Shown here piece after piece: positions 16,627 to 24,712 of a stretch of DNA of 38,757 nt (the stretch's first letter is position 1; each line of letters starts with the position of its first letter). Position numbers and translations under genes: made by a program. Under the pieces are notes generated by a model. The model searched no databases and was not told the origin of the DNA. It worked only from the letters and a program-made list of their open reading frames with translations. The stretch is from CAJXTB01 sp047626195. Lineage in GTDB: Bacteria; Myxococcota_A; UBA796; GCA-2862545. Location: contig JBLHSN010000013.1 of NCBI GenBank assembly GCA_047626195.1, positions 1-38,757 of the forward strand, read 5' to 3'.

Positions 16627-18627
16627 TCATCGGAGCACGACCGAGACCGAATGACCGGGCTCAATCACGGTTCCGGCAGCGGGCTCTTGAGACACGACAT
16701 GGCCGCTTCCATCAAGTTCCAACGACAGTCCAGCACCTTGAATGCCAACCAGGACATCGCGAAGGGCGTAGCCAGACAAGTCCGGCACCCGCCAGCCTTG
16801 GCCTGCCCACTCCATCGAGAGGGTGTCGAGATCGGCGACGGCAACAACATCGATCGGCTCGTCCGTGGAGTCGTCTTCAAGAAGCTCGGGGTCTGCGGCA
16901 ATGCCCAGCGCGCGCATAGCGGCCGCACCCAGTTCCGAGAACGCAGGTCCAGCAACCGTACCGCCGTATCGGGAGCCCGTGGAAGGCTCGTCGACCATGA
17001 CCACAATCGCGACTTCAGGTGCGTCAGCTGGCAGGAAGCCGACAAACGAGCTGACCCGACCTTCGCCATAGCCGCCAGCATCTGCCTTTTGAGCCGTTCC
17101 CGTCTTTCCAGCAACCCGATACCCGGCAATTCGCCCGGCCCGACCTGTTCCGCCTTCCGCCATGACCGCTTGCATCATGCGGCTCACTTGAGCGGCGGTA
17201 TCCGGTGAGACGGCCTGACGAACCCTTGTGGGCTCCAAGGTCCATTCTGGCAGACCATCGTTATCCGTCACCGCAGTGATGAGACGCGGCTTCATCAGCA
17301 CGCCCTCGTTCGCGATTGCGGCAATGCCCATGGCCAGCTGCATGGCAGTGGCCGTCATGCCCTGACCAAAGGCCGTGTTGGCAAGCTCAATGGTTCGAAT
17401 GCGGTCTGGATGACGGAGCTGTCCGGCCAGCTCACCGGGTAGCGGGACACCAGTGCGCTGTCCGAAGCCGAACGCACGCAAGCTGTCGATGAAGGCTTCG
17501 GGTCCCAACTCCAGGGCCAACTTCGCGCTCCCGATGTTCGAGCTGAACTTCATCACTTCCGTGACGGTGATGGTGCCCTTCGGGTGGTCATCACGGATGC
17601 GACTGCCGCCGGTGCGCCAGTAGCCTTGTTCGCAGTTGACGAAAGAGTCTTCGGTCACCACGCCGGCCTCAACAGCGGCGGCGATGGTGAACGGCTTCAT
17701 CACGGAACCCGGCTCAAACCAGTCCTGAACCGCATGGTTGCGACGTGCTTGCGGGTTTCGACTCACCGCATTGGGGTTGAATACCGGCGCATTGGCAAGT
17801 GCTAAGACGTCCCCGGTGTGGATGTCGATAACCACGGCTGTGGCGCTCTTGGGCGCACTCCGCTCGACCACGTTGGACAACGCACGCTCGGCGGCACGCT
17901 GGATGTCGCGGTCGATGGTTGTGGAGACGATGTGACCCGCACTGGTATCCGGGTCGAACTCTGAGGCGTCCACTCCCCGGCCCCGCCGGTCCCGACGGCG
18001 CTGCAGGATGACGGTACCACCGGCCAACTCATCGTTCATCGACGACTCTAGGCCGCTGCGGCCGTGTCCGTCGGCATCGACAAAACCCAAGATTTGAGCC
18101 GCCAAGTTCTGCTCTGGGTAAAACCGCTTCCGTGTCCGCTCAACCCACACTGCCCGGTGCGGGTAGCGACGAACCGCATCGGCGACGGTCGGATGCACGT
18201 CGCGGCCTAGCCGAGCGTAGCGCGTCGATTGTTCGAGCTGGGCCATGACAGATGCGACGTCGCGGTCAAGAATCTCGGCGAGGTCTGCGGCAACCGTCGC
18301 GCGCTCATCATCGTCTACACTCCGCGGATCAATGGCGATGCTCGGAGTGACCACCGTGGTCGCAAGGGCCCGTCCATGGCGGTCGAGAATATCTCCACGA
18401 GGTGCCGTCAGGCGAACACGTCCCCAGCGCTGAATGTCGTTGGCGTCCACCACTTTTTCGTGCGGACTCATGCACAACGCCGCGCCTCGGACGCCCACGC
18501 CGCTCAACATCAGACCGAATACCAAAGCAATCCCCTTCGTACGAAGGATGGCCTGACAACGGACTTCCCTGGCATTCTTTGGTCGACCAAAGGTCAGGGC
18601 AAGCTCTCTAAGTAGTGACGAGATCAT
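16627..18627 (-). CDS. ftsI: Septal peptidoglycan transpeptidase FtsI (PBP3) with a PASTA domain
   Basis: 666 residues. One N-terminal membrane anchor is at about 31-50, followed by a dimerisation domain with the APRGDILDRHG motif at 75-85. The transpeptidase domain has SVMK (catalytic Ser308), SSN 362-364 and KTG 508-510. A C-terminal PASTA domain at about 611-666 begins WRVPDLSGYALRDVL. FtsI cross-links septal peptidoglycan with FtsW. The PASTA domain is absent from enterobacterial PBP3 but occurs in Gram-positive and some deltaproteobacterial homologues. The start overlaps the ftsL stop (ATGA). Confidence 0.97.
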   Translation of the reverse strand: MISSLLRELALTFGRPKNAREVRCQAILRTKGIALVFGLMLSGVGVRGAALCMSPHEKVVDANDIQRWGRVRLTAPRGDILDRHGRALATTVVTPSIAIDPRSVDDDERATVAADLAEILDRDVASVMAQLEQSTRYARLGRDVHPTVADAVRRYPHRAVWVERTRKRFYPEQNLAAQILGFVDADGHGRSGLESSMNDELAGGTVILQRRRDRRGRGVDASEFDPDTSAGHIVSTTIDRDIQRAAERALSNVVERSAPKSATAVVIDIHTGDVLALANAPVFNPNAVSRNPQARRNHAVQDWFEPGSVMKPFTIAAAVEAGVVTEDSFVNCEQGYWRTGGSRIRDDHPKGTITVTEVMKFSSNIGSAKLALELGPEAFIDSLRAFGFGQRTGVPLPGELAGQLRHPDRIRTIELANTAFGQGMTATAMQLAMGIAAIANEGVLMKPRLITAVTDNDGLPEWTLEPTRVRQAVSPDTAAQVSRMMQAVMAEGGTGRAGRIAGYRVAGKTGTAQKADAGGYGEGRVSSFVGFLPADAPEVAIVVMVDEPSTGSRYGGTVAGPAFSELGAAAMRALGIAADPELLEDDSTDEPIDVVAVADLDTLSMEWAGQGWRVPDLSGYALRDVLVGIQGAGLSLELDGSGHVVSQEPAAGTVIEPGHSVSVVLR

Positions 18628-18953
18628 GGAGTCACCAGCGGAACATCAGACGACAGCTGCATGACCTTGGCCAGCTCTTCCATGGCCACGCCACGACGAC
18701 GGGTCTGGACTTCCAGGCGAAGACGCTCGTGCTGCAGCGTCGCTTCGCGCATCAGCTGGTTGTTGCGCTCCAGGTCCACTACCGACTGGCGGACCGCGAG
18801 ACGCACGGAGACTGCACCCGCCAGCATGGCGAACACCAAACCGAACCACACAGCGTGCCGCCACAACGCCAACAGGCCGGTCCAGGGATTGACGCTCGCG
18901 GTGAGCTCTACGTCTGCGCTCGGAATCTGTGATGTCACGGAACGGGTGGTCAT
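18624..18953 (-). CDS. ftsL: Cell division protein FtsL
   Basis: 109 residues from ATG 18953, which overlaps the rsmH stop as ATGA; an ATG at 18959 would add two residues. It has a short cytoplasmic tail, one transmembrane helix (WRHAVWFGLVFAMLAGAVSV) and a heptad-rich periplasmic segment (LERNNQLMREATLQHERLRLE). This is the bitopic coiled-coil layout of FtsL. Sequence conservation in this family is low, so position between rsmH and ftsI carries much of the weight. FtsL bridges FtsQ/FtsB to FtsW/FtsI. Confidence 0.88.
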   Translation of the reverse strand: MTTRSVTSQIPSADVELTASVNPWTGLLALWRHAVWFGLVFAMLAGAVSVRLAVRQSVVDLERNNQLMREATLQHERLRLEVQTRRRGVAMEELAKVMQLSSDVPLVTP

Positions 18954-19849
18954 GGGCACCTCGTGGCAGTGCGAAGGCGAGCGGAGCGGGCGCGGGGGTT
19001 GGGGTCATCCTCCTGCGGACGGATGAGTCGAATGCCCTGCAACCGGACCGCAGCGGTCGGGTTGCCGTACGCATCTTTGGAGCCTGTACGACCCGATTCC
19101 GCGTAGAAGAACCGCTTGACGAGGCGATCTTCCAGAGAGTGGAATGCGATGAAAGCCAAGCGCCCGCCCGGACGAACCGCTTGAACAGCAGCCGGCAGCA
19201 AGCGCTCGACCTGCCCCAGTTCATCGTTGACTGCAATGCGCAGGCCTTGGAAGGAGCGGGTGGCCTTGTGGATACGTTCGTGCTTTCCGCCGACAGCCTT
19301 TTCAATGGCCGAGGACAGCTCCACGGTATCGGTCCAGGGACGGCCATCTACCAGGGTTCGTGCAACCCGTCGCCAGCGACGCTCTTCGCCATAATCCCGG
19401 ACAATTCTACCCAGTTCCTCTTCCGACGCCTCGTTGACCAGCGTGGCCGCAGACAACTCCGCGTCCCCGTCCATACGCATGTCGATGGGACCTGATCTAC
19501 GGAAAGAAAAACCGCGCTCATCGATGTCCAGTTGGTGCGAGCTGACCCCAAAGTCCGCCATGAGGCCGTCTACCTGGCCAAGCCCAAGGCTCGCGAGAGC
19601 GCCGGGTAGTTCAGCAAACGTGGTTCGGACCGGACGGAAGCGGTCGCCGAATCGGGCGAGACGCTCGGAGGCCGCCGCGATGGCGTCTGCGTCACGGTCG
19701 AGACCAATGACGGTACAGTCGGCCATAGACAGCAAACGTTCGGAATGTCCCCCGCCGCCCAATGTGCAGTCGACGTACGTTCCCCCGTCCACTGGATGCA
19801 GGGCATCGGTGGTTTCGTTGAGCAGTACTGAGACGTGGTGAAAGCCCAT
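18950..19849 (-). CDS. rsmH: 16S rRNA m4C1402 methyltransferase RsmH (MraW)
   Basis: 299 residues. The N-terminus HHVSVLLNET, the SAM loop VDCTLGGGGHSERLL (26-40), GLDRD, LMADFGVSSHQLD and the GGRLAFIAFHSLEDRLVK segment are characteristic. It N4-methylates C1402 of 16S rRNA in the decoding centre. It begins 1 nt after the mraZ stop and ends in an ATGA overlap with ftsL. Confidence 0.97.
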   Translation of the reverse strand: MGFHHVSVLLNETTDALHPVDGGTYVDCTLGGGGHSERLLSMADCTVIGLDRDADAIAAASERLARFGDRFRPVRTTFAELPGALASLGLGQVDGLMADFGVSSHQLDIDERGFSFRRSGPIDMRMDGDAELSAATLVNEASEEELGRIVRDYGEERRWRRVARTLVDGRPWTDTVELSSAIEKAVGGKHERIHKATRSFQGLRIAVNDELGQVERLLPAAVQAVRPGGRLAFIAFHSLEDRLVKRFFYAESGRTGSKDAYGNPTAAVRLQGIRLIRPQEDDPNPRARSARLRTATRCP

Positions 19850-19850
19850 G

Positions 19851-20330
19851 TCAGCGACGCTCCGGGAAAGGGATGGTTTCGCGCGGCTGGCGCTTGGGGA
19901 GTCCGCGCATGCGCTTGGGACGATTCGTCATTACGCTGGAGAAATGCTCGGTCCATGCGGCACGGTCCCAGATCTCAAGGCGACGCTGCACACTGTTGAT
20001 GGTGACTTCACGACCCAGGTCGCCAAGCTCACGCAACAACGGCGGAAGCAGAATTCGCCCTTGCTTGTCGATCGTCACGTCTTGGGCCGGTGCCAAGACG
20101 GCGTGAACCCACTCTTGGACATCTTCGTCCCACAGGTCGCCGGCCTCGAGAGGCTCCTCCACGCGCTCGTAGAAATCATCCGGGGTGAAAGCCCACAGAG
20201 AATCGCCCGAGAATGTGACAACAAGGCGGTCAATCCCAGCTTCTTCTAACGCGGTCCGTAGCGGGCGAGGCAGTGCCAATCGACCCTTAGTGTCGACCGT
20301 CGAATTCGATTGGCAATGGACTCGTAGCAT
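19851..20330 (-). CDS. mraZ: Transcriptional regulator MraZ
   Basis: 159 residues with two SpoVT/AbrB-like half-domains. Each carries the family core: DTKGRLALP at 13-21 and DKQGRILLP at 88-96. MraZ binds short repeats in front of its own operon and usually represses the dcw cluster. It is the first gene of the minus-strand run. No strong Shine-Dalgarno is seen before the ATG. The repeat array at 20361-20411 is its likely operator. Confidence 0.96.
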   Translation of the reverse strand: MLRVHCQSNSTVDTKGRLALPRPLRTALEEAGIDRLVVTFSGDSLWAFTPDDFYERVEEPLEAGDLWDEDVQEWVHAVLAPAQDVTIDKQGRILLPPLLRELGDLGREVTINSVQRRLEIWDRAAWTEHFSSVMTNRPKRMRGLPKRQPRETIPFPERR

Positions 20331-20360
20331 GACAAACCGCGCGCTGGACGCGCTGACTGT

Positions 20361-20411
20361 ATCCCATTTTGTCCCACTTTGGATCCATTACTCTCCACTT
20401 TCCCCCACTTT
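20361..20411 (-). promoter_or_regulatory. MraZ operator: array of five 10-bp boxes
   Basis: On the minus strand five decamers follow one another: AAAGTGGGGG (20402-20411), AAAGTGGAGA (20392-20401), GTAATGGATC (20382-20391), AAAGTGGGAC (20371-20380) and AAAATGGGAT (20361-20370). They are contiguous apart from 1 nt at 20381. Weaker TGG boxes continue in step at 20412-20421 and 20422-20431. Published MraZ sites are 10-bp-spaced TGGG or AAAGTG repeats ahead of mraZ, which this matches in sequence, spacing and position. The array starts 30 bp upstream of the mraZ ATG. Confidence 0.82.
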
Positions 20412-20560
20412 GTCTCCAAACATCGCCACCCAGCCATGCCCAGCCAAGCTCCGCTATCGATCGCCAACCCCCGACAGCATCCCCACCCCACAGAACACCA
20501 CTTCTTCCCACCGATCCCCTTTTTAGGTGGGGCGGTTACAGGTTACCGAATGGAGATGTT

Positions 20561-21010
20561 GTGAAACCCGTCCTAGAACGCACCTTGGTCGAACGCCGAC
20601 GCGCCAAGTTCGAGTACACCCTGCACGACACCTTCGAGGCCGGCATCTCGTTGCTTGGCAGCGAGGTCAAGAGCATGCGAGCGGGTCAGGCCAACTTGGG
20701 CCAGGCCTACATCCGTTTATCGAAGGGAAGCGCGTTCCTCGTAGGATGTCACATCTCTGGATATGAACAGGCGAACCGCAACAACCACGAACCTGTTCGT
20801 GAACGGCAGCTACTGCTTAAGCGCCCCGAACTCGACAAGCTCCGCAAGGGTATGCAGCTGAAAGGCATGACGATTGTACCGCTGCGCCTCTATCTGAAGG
20901 GCTCTCTCATCAAGCTTGAGTTGGCTCTCGCCAAGGGCAAGAACTTGTACGACAAGCGCGAGACATTGAAAGCCAAAGATCAAAAGCGAGACATGGACCG
21001 CCGCCGCTGA
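20561..21010 (+). CDS. smpB: SsrA-binding protein SmpB
   Basis: 149 residues from GTG 20561, preceded by GGAG 5 nt upstream. The frame is open further upstream but reads proline-rich nonsense through the mraZ operator. It shows the SmpB pattern ERRRAKFEYTLHDTFEAGISLLGSEVKS, AYIRL, then the basic tail LYDKRETLKAKDQKRDMDRR. SmpB brings tmRNA to stalled ribosomes. It diverges from mraZ. No ssrA gene was recognised in the window. Confidence 0.96.
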   Translation: MKPVLERTLVERRRAKFEYTLHDTFEAGISLLGSEVKSMRAGQANLGQAYIRLSKGSAFLVGCHISGYEQANRNNHEPVRERQLLLKRPELDKLRKGMQLKGMTIVPLRLYLKGSLIKLELALAKGKNLYDKRETLKAKDQKRDMDRRR

Positions 21011-21096
21011 TCGGATTCCAATGCAACGGGTCGTCGCCAGAAGCGGACGAATCCGCCTGATTCGGATAGCGGGCCGTCCATGCGTGGAGAATGCCC

Positions 21097-22443
21097 ATGA
21101 GTCCCCTGAAGATTGCCCCTTTTGCGGTCGCTGTCATCGCCGCCGCAACCGCCTACGCCATGCAAAGCACTGAAGGTGCCTTGCTTATCGGTATGTGTGT
21201 TGCCGCATGGGCCGCTGCCTTCGGCTTCATCGCTGTCAACCGGCGCCTCGGAATTGCAGTGACTGCGGCCGGTGCCGCGTTTGCCAACGGCTACTTGTTC
21301 ACCCAAAAATGGGCAGCACAAGACGCCGTGAGCTTGTGCTCGGTCAACGAGGTCATCAACTGCGGCGCCGTCAACGATTCCGCGTACTCCGAAATCTTCG
21401 GCATCCCCATCACCCTGTTCGGCATGGCCTTCTACGTTGGGCTCACCGTTGCGGCGATGTTCAAGAAGGAATCCACCCCGCATCTGTTCACGGTGACCAT
21501 CGCGTTCATGATTCCGTCGTTGGTGTACAGCGTCTTCTTGGCCTACATCAGCAAGACCATTGGTGCCTTTTGCATGTTCTGCATCAGCATCTACGTCGCC
21601 AACCTGTGGCTGCTTGTCGCCGCCCTGTGGGGACAGCGCTCAGACCCAGATGAAGAGCCCTTCAACGCCGCCGCTGCACTCACCAGCCGTTCCATGATGG
21701 CTGTGATCGCGGTCTTCGCTATCGGCGTGATCGGCGGGTATTCGGTGTGGCAAGGCAAACAAAATGCAGCCCCTGAGGCCATCGTCGCTGCTGCCATGCA
21801 GGCGGAACAAGATATTCCGCAAGATGCCCTTAGCGTCATGTATTCCCGAGCCCTTGGACCCGTGAATCTCGATGGCACCGAACCCGTACTCGGCGACCCC
21901 AATGCCAAGTACATGGTCGTGGAGTTCGCCGACTTCGGCTGTGGCCACTGTGCTCGCGCTGCACCCGATCTCAAGGCCCTCGTCGCCTCCAACCCAGATA
22001 TTCAGCTTCGGTTCCGCGCCTTCGCACTGTCCTCCGAGTGCAACCCGGCGCTCACGGGTGAAGGCCGCGCCGAACCCTGCGACGCCGCAATGGCTGCAGA
22101 GTGCGCGAACCAACAAAGCAAGTTCTGGGAGTTCAGCGGCAAAGTCTTCAAGAACCAGCGCTACCTAGACGAAGGCAGTCTCGCTTTCCAAGCCGGAGAA
22201 AGCGGTCTGGACATGGCAGAGTACGAGCTGTGCATGGCCAATCCCGACACTCGCACCGGAATTGAAGCGGACGGCCAAGCCGGTGATGATGCCGGTATTC
22301 AGGGTACTCCTGGATTGTTCCTCTTCGGTGTCCGCCCAGAACCCATCTTCGTTCACGGTCGCGTCGAGTACATCGAAGCACTCGTTGACGCTGTCGAGTC
22401 CGGACGCTCGCTGCCCCCCGGCGGCGATGCCCCATCCCACTGA
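21097..22443 (+). CDS. VKOR-DsbA fusion (periplasmic disulfide-forming enzyme)
   Basis: 448 residues from ATG 21097, with GGAGA 6 nt upstream; an ATG at 21091 has no spacing for that site. The membrane VKOR domain (about 1-180, four to five helices) has the loop cysteines C81 and C89 and the redox CMFC at 159-162. After another helix (about 200-217) a DsbA/thioredoxin-like domain has CGHC at 282-285 and the cis-Pro loop GTPGLF. In such fusions the DsbA part oxidises substrate cysteines and VKOR passes electrons to quinone. The surface proteins in this window are rich in Cys and could be clients (inference). It starts 86 bp after smpB. Confidence 0.93.
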   Translation: MSPLKIAPFAVAVIAAATAYAMQSTEGALLIGMCVAAWAAAFGFIAVNRRLGIAVTAAGAAFANGYLFTQKWAAQDAVSLCSVNEVINCGAVNDSAYSEIFGIPITLFGMAFYVGLTVAAMFKKESTPHLFTVTIAFMIPSLVYSVFLAYISKTIGAFCMFCISIYVANLWLLVAALWGQRSDPDEEPFNAAAALTSRSMMAVIAVFAIGVIGGYSVWQGKQNAAPEAIVAAAMQAEQDIPQDALSVMYSRALGPVNLDGTEPVLGDPNAKYMVVEFADFGCGHCARAAPDLKALVASNPDIQLRFRAFALSSECNPALTGEGRAEPCDAAMAAECANQQSKFWEFSGKVFKNQRYLDEGSLAFQAGESGLDMAEYELCMANPDTRTGIEADGQAGDDAGIQGTPGLFLFGVRPEPIFVHGRVEYIEALVDAVESGRSLPPGGDAPSH

Positions 22444-22451
22444 GCGATTCC

Positions 22452-23318
22452 ATGAGCTGGCGCCAACTCTCTGTTGTGGTCTCGCGAACTCGCGGTGAGC
22501 TGGTCTGTGCAGCCCTGCACGTTCAGGGAGCTTCCGGTACCCAAGAAGATTGGGTAGCCGGAGAAGCCCCTCCCCCAAGGCAACCCTGGGATGACGGACC
22601 GGAAGCCCCCCTGCCGGACCGCGTCTTGCTGCATGCGTGGTTTGAGAATGCAGATGAGTCCGCAGTGACCTCCGGCCTCGGCGCACTCCTGGAAGTGGAC
22701 ACTCTCGCCGGTCCCGTCCAGTGGGCAGATGTGGTTGAGGTCGACTACGAGGCCCAATACCGCGACAGCATCACCCCACTAGTGATCAGCGACCGCCTCG
22801 TCATCTGCCCGCCTTGGGACCTGCGACCCGGCTGCCTCATCATCGAGCCTGGCCAAGGTTTCGGCACCGGAGATCACCCAACCACCGAGCTCGCGCTTCG
22901 CGTCCTTAACGACGCTGTGAAGCCCGGCTTGCGCGTGCTGGACGTAGGCGCTGGTTCAGGCATCCTGTCCCTCGCCGCCGTCCTCTTGGGTGGCACAGCG
23001 TACGGTATTGATGTCGATCCAGATGCGGTGGCGGATGCTCATCGAAACGCCGAAAAGAATTCGCTCGACGTGCCCTTCGACACCACCCGTGTGGAAGACG
23101 TGCCTGGGGTGTGGGACATTGTGGTGGCCAATGTCCACGCTGAAATCCTGGTGACGATGGCTCCTGCTCTAGTGGCACGGACCGCTGACCTCTTGGTTCT
23201 CGGTGGTATTCTCGCCGACCGCGAACACTTGGTAAGAGACGCCTTTGATGGCCGGCTCACCTTGGTCAAGCGCGACACCCTCGAAGACTGGGTCGGCCTC
23301 ACCTACCGGAAGGCCTAA
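22452..23318 (+). CDS. prmA: Ribosomal protein L11 methyltransferase PrmA
   Basis: 288 residues. After an N-terminal substrate-recognition domain come GFGTGDHPTTELALR, SAM motif I LDVGAGSGILSLAA, IDVDPDAVADAHRNAEKN and VVANVHAEIL, the PrmA counterpart of the NPPY-like motif. PrmA trimethylates L11 on Lys and N-terminal amino groups. It is 8 nt after the VKOR-DsbA gene and 4 nt before rsmE, the frequent prmA-rsmE pairing. Confidence 0.93.
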   Translation: MSWRQLSVVVSRTRGELVCAALHVQGASGTQEDWVAGEAPPPRQPWDDGPEAPLPDRVLLHAWFENADESAVTSGLGALLEVDTLAGPVQWADVVEVDYEAQYRDSITPLVISDRLVICPPWDLRPGCLIIEPGQGFGTGDHPTTELALRVLNDAVKPGLRVLDVGAGSGILSLAAVLLGGTAYGIDVDPDAVADAHRNAEKNSLDVPFDTTRVEDVPGVWDIVVANVHAEILVTMAPALVARTADLLVLGGILADREHLVRDAFDGRLTLVKRDTLEDWVGLTYRKA

Positions 23319-23322
23319 GGTC

Positions 23323-23997
23323 ATGCGCCGCTTTCAGGTCGCAAACGTCGGCGTCATTGGAGAGTCCATTGGACTGCCAGCAGATGCCGCCCACCACTTC
23401 GTGCGCGTCCTCCGCGGCAGAGTCGGTCAGACTATCGAGCTGTTCGACGGAGCCGGCAATATCGCGGAGGCGACCGTCCAAGATATCGATGATGCGGCTG
23501 TCACCGTGATTGTGGATGCTTTGCGCAGTATTCGGGCAACCCGTTCCGTCACCTTGGTCTTGGCTGTCATCAAAGGACCGGCCATGGACGCTGCTGTGCG
23601 GATGGCGACTGAAGCCGGCGTTGCATGCGTATTACCCGTCATATCAGCCCGCAGTATCGCTAAAGGGGACCGGAGCGACCGCTGGACACGTATCGCAACC
23701 TCTGCAGCACAACAGTCTGGTCGAGGCGACACCCCCACTATTCACCCGCCAACAACGCTCAAAGAGGCGCTCCAAGCTGTTGATGGAGCATCGCTATACA
23801 TTGCGATGCCAGGCTCAGCGGGGCTCGCAACTGGCTCAAAGGATGCAGCGGTGTTTGTCGGCCCTGAAGGCGGCTGGACATTGGCCGAAGTCAATCAAGT
23901 CCTCGCAGCTGGGGCCCACACTATCTCGCTCGGACCTTGGGTATTACGCGCAGACACCGCTGCTGCCGTTGCCGTTGCACAGGCTTTGCAACGGTAG
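23323..23997 (+). CDS. rsmE: 16S rRNA m3U1498 methyltransferase RsmE
   Basis: 224 residues from ATG 23323; an upstream start at 23245 would lie inside prmA. An N-terminal PUA-like part (HHFVRVLRGRVGQTIELFDG) is followed by a SPOUT knot with VGPEGGWTLAEV and LGPWVLRADTAAAVA, diagnostic for RsmE. It methylates U1498 of 16S rRNA. It is probably the last gene of the smpB/VKOR/prmA run. Confidence 0.94.
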   Translation: MRRFQVANVGVIGESIGLPADAAHHFVRVLRGRVGQTIELFDGAGNIAEATVQDIDDAAVTVIVDALRSIRATRSVTLVLAVIKGPAMDAAVRMATEAGVACVLPVISARSIAKGDRSDRWTRIATSAAQQSGRGDTPTIHPPTTLKEALQAVDGASLYIAMPGSAGLATGSKDAAVFVGPEGGWTLAEVNQVLAAGAHTISLGPWVLRADTAAAVAVAQALQR

Positions 23998-24091
23998 GCT
24001 CAGAATCCGAGCTCTAAACGCACAAAAAGCCGGCTGGCAGAGCCAACCGACCTTCTATGGTGTGATGAGGCGAGCCCCATCACGGGAAATC

Positions 24092-24106
24092 GGGCTCAAA
24101 GAGCCC
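24092..24106. terminator. Hairpin between convergent rsmE and hup
   Basis: gggctc-aaa-gagccc is a perfect 6-bp stem with a 3-nt loop, 95 bp after rsmE and 8 bp after the hup stop. The flanking T-tracts are poor on both strands, so its strength is uncertain. Its place between converging genes favours a terminator. Confidence 0.5.
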
Positions 24107-24113
24107 AAACTTC

Positions 24114-24392
24114 CTAGCTGGGGTTCAGGGCGTTCTTGAGGCCCTTGCCTGCGCGGAACACGGGAATGCGGCGTCCCGGAACCTTCATCTCTTGGCCATT
24201 CTTCGGGTTGTGGCCCGTGAATGGACGACGCTTGGAAACCGTGAAGGTACCAAAGTCAGAGATGGTCACCTTCTCATCACGGACGAGGGCTTCTTGGATG
24301 GCCTCGGTGATGATGTTGATGTAGTTCGCTGCGCGAACCTTGGGAATGCCGCCGCGCTCTGCAAGCTTTTCGGTCAGGTCAGCTTTGTTCAT
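24114..24392 (-). CDS. HU-family DNA-binding protein
   Basis: 92 residues from ATG 24392 with GGAG 7 nt upstream; the open frame extends 16 codons further without support. It has the HU fold signatures MNKADLTEKLAERGG, VTISDFGTFTV and the arm GHNPKNGQEMKVPGRRIPVF, followed by the FRAGKGLKNAL end. HU/IHF-family proteins bend DNA. The normally near-invariant Arg of the arm-tip RNP is His61 here, while the intercalating Pro63 remains. I cannot decide between HU and an IHF subunit. Confidence 0.93.
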   Translation of the reverse strand: MNKADLTEKLAERGGIPKVRAANYINIITEAIQEALVRDEKVTISDFGTFTVSKRRPFTGHNPKNGQEMKVPGRRIPVFRAGKGLKNALNPS

Positions 24393-24472
24393 TGTAGAAC
24401 TCCATACCTCTAGTGTTGAGGCGTAGAAAAATTTACTCAAGTGGACTGTCTTAGGGTCAGGATTCTCGAAAA

Positions 24473-24534
24473 TTCAATCAACATTGAAAATTGGCGCCTC
24501 TGCAGAGCTTCGGCGACGATGTTCGAAAATCGAA
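24473..24534. promoter_or_regulatory. Two small palindromes upstream of hup
   Basis: ttcaat-N4-attgaa (24473-24488) and ttcga-aaa-tcgaa (24522-24534) lie in an AT-rich patch 80-140 bp upstream of the hup ATG. They could be regulator or HU/IHF sites. A weak promoter-like pair (TTGAGT, 17 bp, AACACT on the minus strand at 24412-24440) is closer to the gene. Confidence 0.3.
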
Positions 24535-24625
24535 TGTCCGGGACCTTGTTGCCCTGACGCGGACTATCTACGCCGGTTTCGGGGGACCGCGCAAGCCCAT
24601 ATGGTGACTTTTTTGTGTCACAAAT

Positions 24626-24663
24626 CCGCAGAATGGCCAAAACGTATTGTCCAAATTCTGCGG
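24626..24663 (-). terminator. Long imperfect hairpin downstream of the lipid-kinase operon
   Basis: A perfect 9-bp outer stem, CCGCAGAAT with ATTCTGCGG, encloses a further GG/CC and CAA/TTG stem closed by a 6-nt loop. It lies 50 bp past the lipid-kinase stop and is followed on that strand by ATTTGTG. It probably terminates the three-gene operon before hup. Confidence 0.5.
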
Positions 24664-24685
24664 GTCGGTTGATTAAACCTGCGTT

Positions 24686-24707
24686 ATCGCGCGGTTAGTG
24701 GCGCGAT
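24686..24707 (-). other. Second hairpin directly after the lipid-kinase stop
   Basis: atcgcgc and gcgcgat form a perfect 7-bp stem with an 8-nt loop, beginning 6 bp past the stop codon. There is no U-tract. It may protect the mRNA 3' end or act with the next hairpin. Confidence 0.4.
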
Positions 24708-24712
24708 GAATG

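Noticed and set aside
16346..16630. A 94-codon minus-strand frame starting in an ATGA overlap with the ftsI stop
   Set aside because: The start position fits the operon style, but the product is rich in Ser, Pro, Arg and Cys with no domain or helix pattern, and the region holds hairpins and C-rich tracts. It looks like non-coding DNA.
20369..20560. SmpB start far upstream
   Set aside because: The extra residues are Pro/His/Ser-rich and translate the MraZ boxes. GTG 20561 has a ribosome site and the proper family N-terminus.
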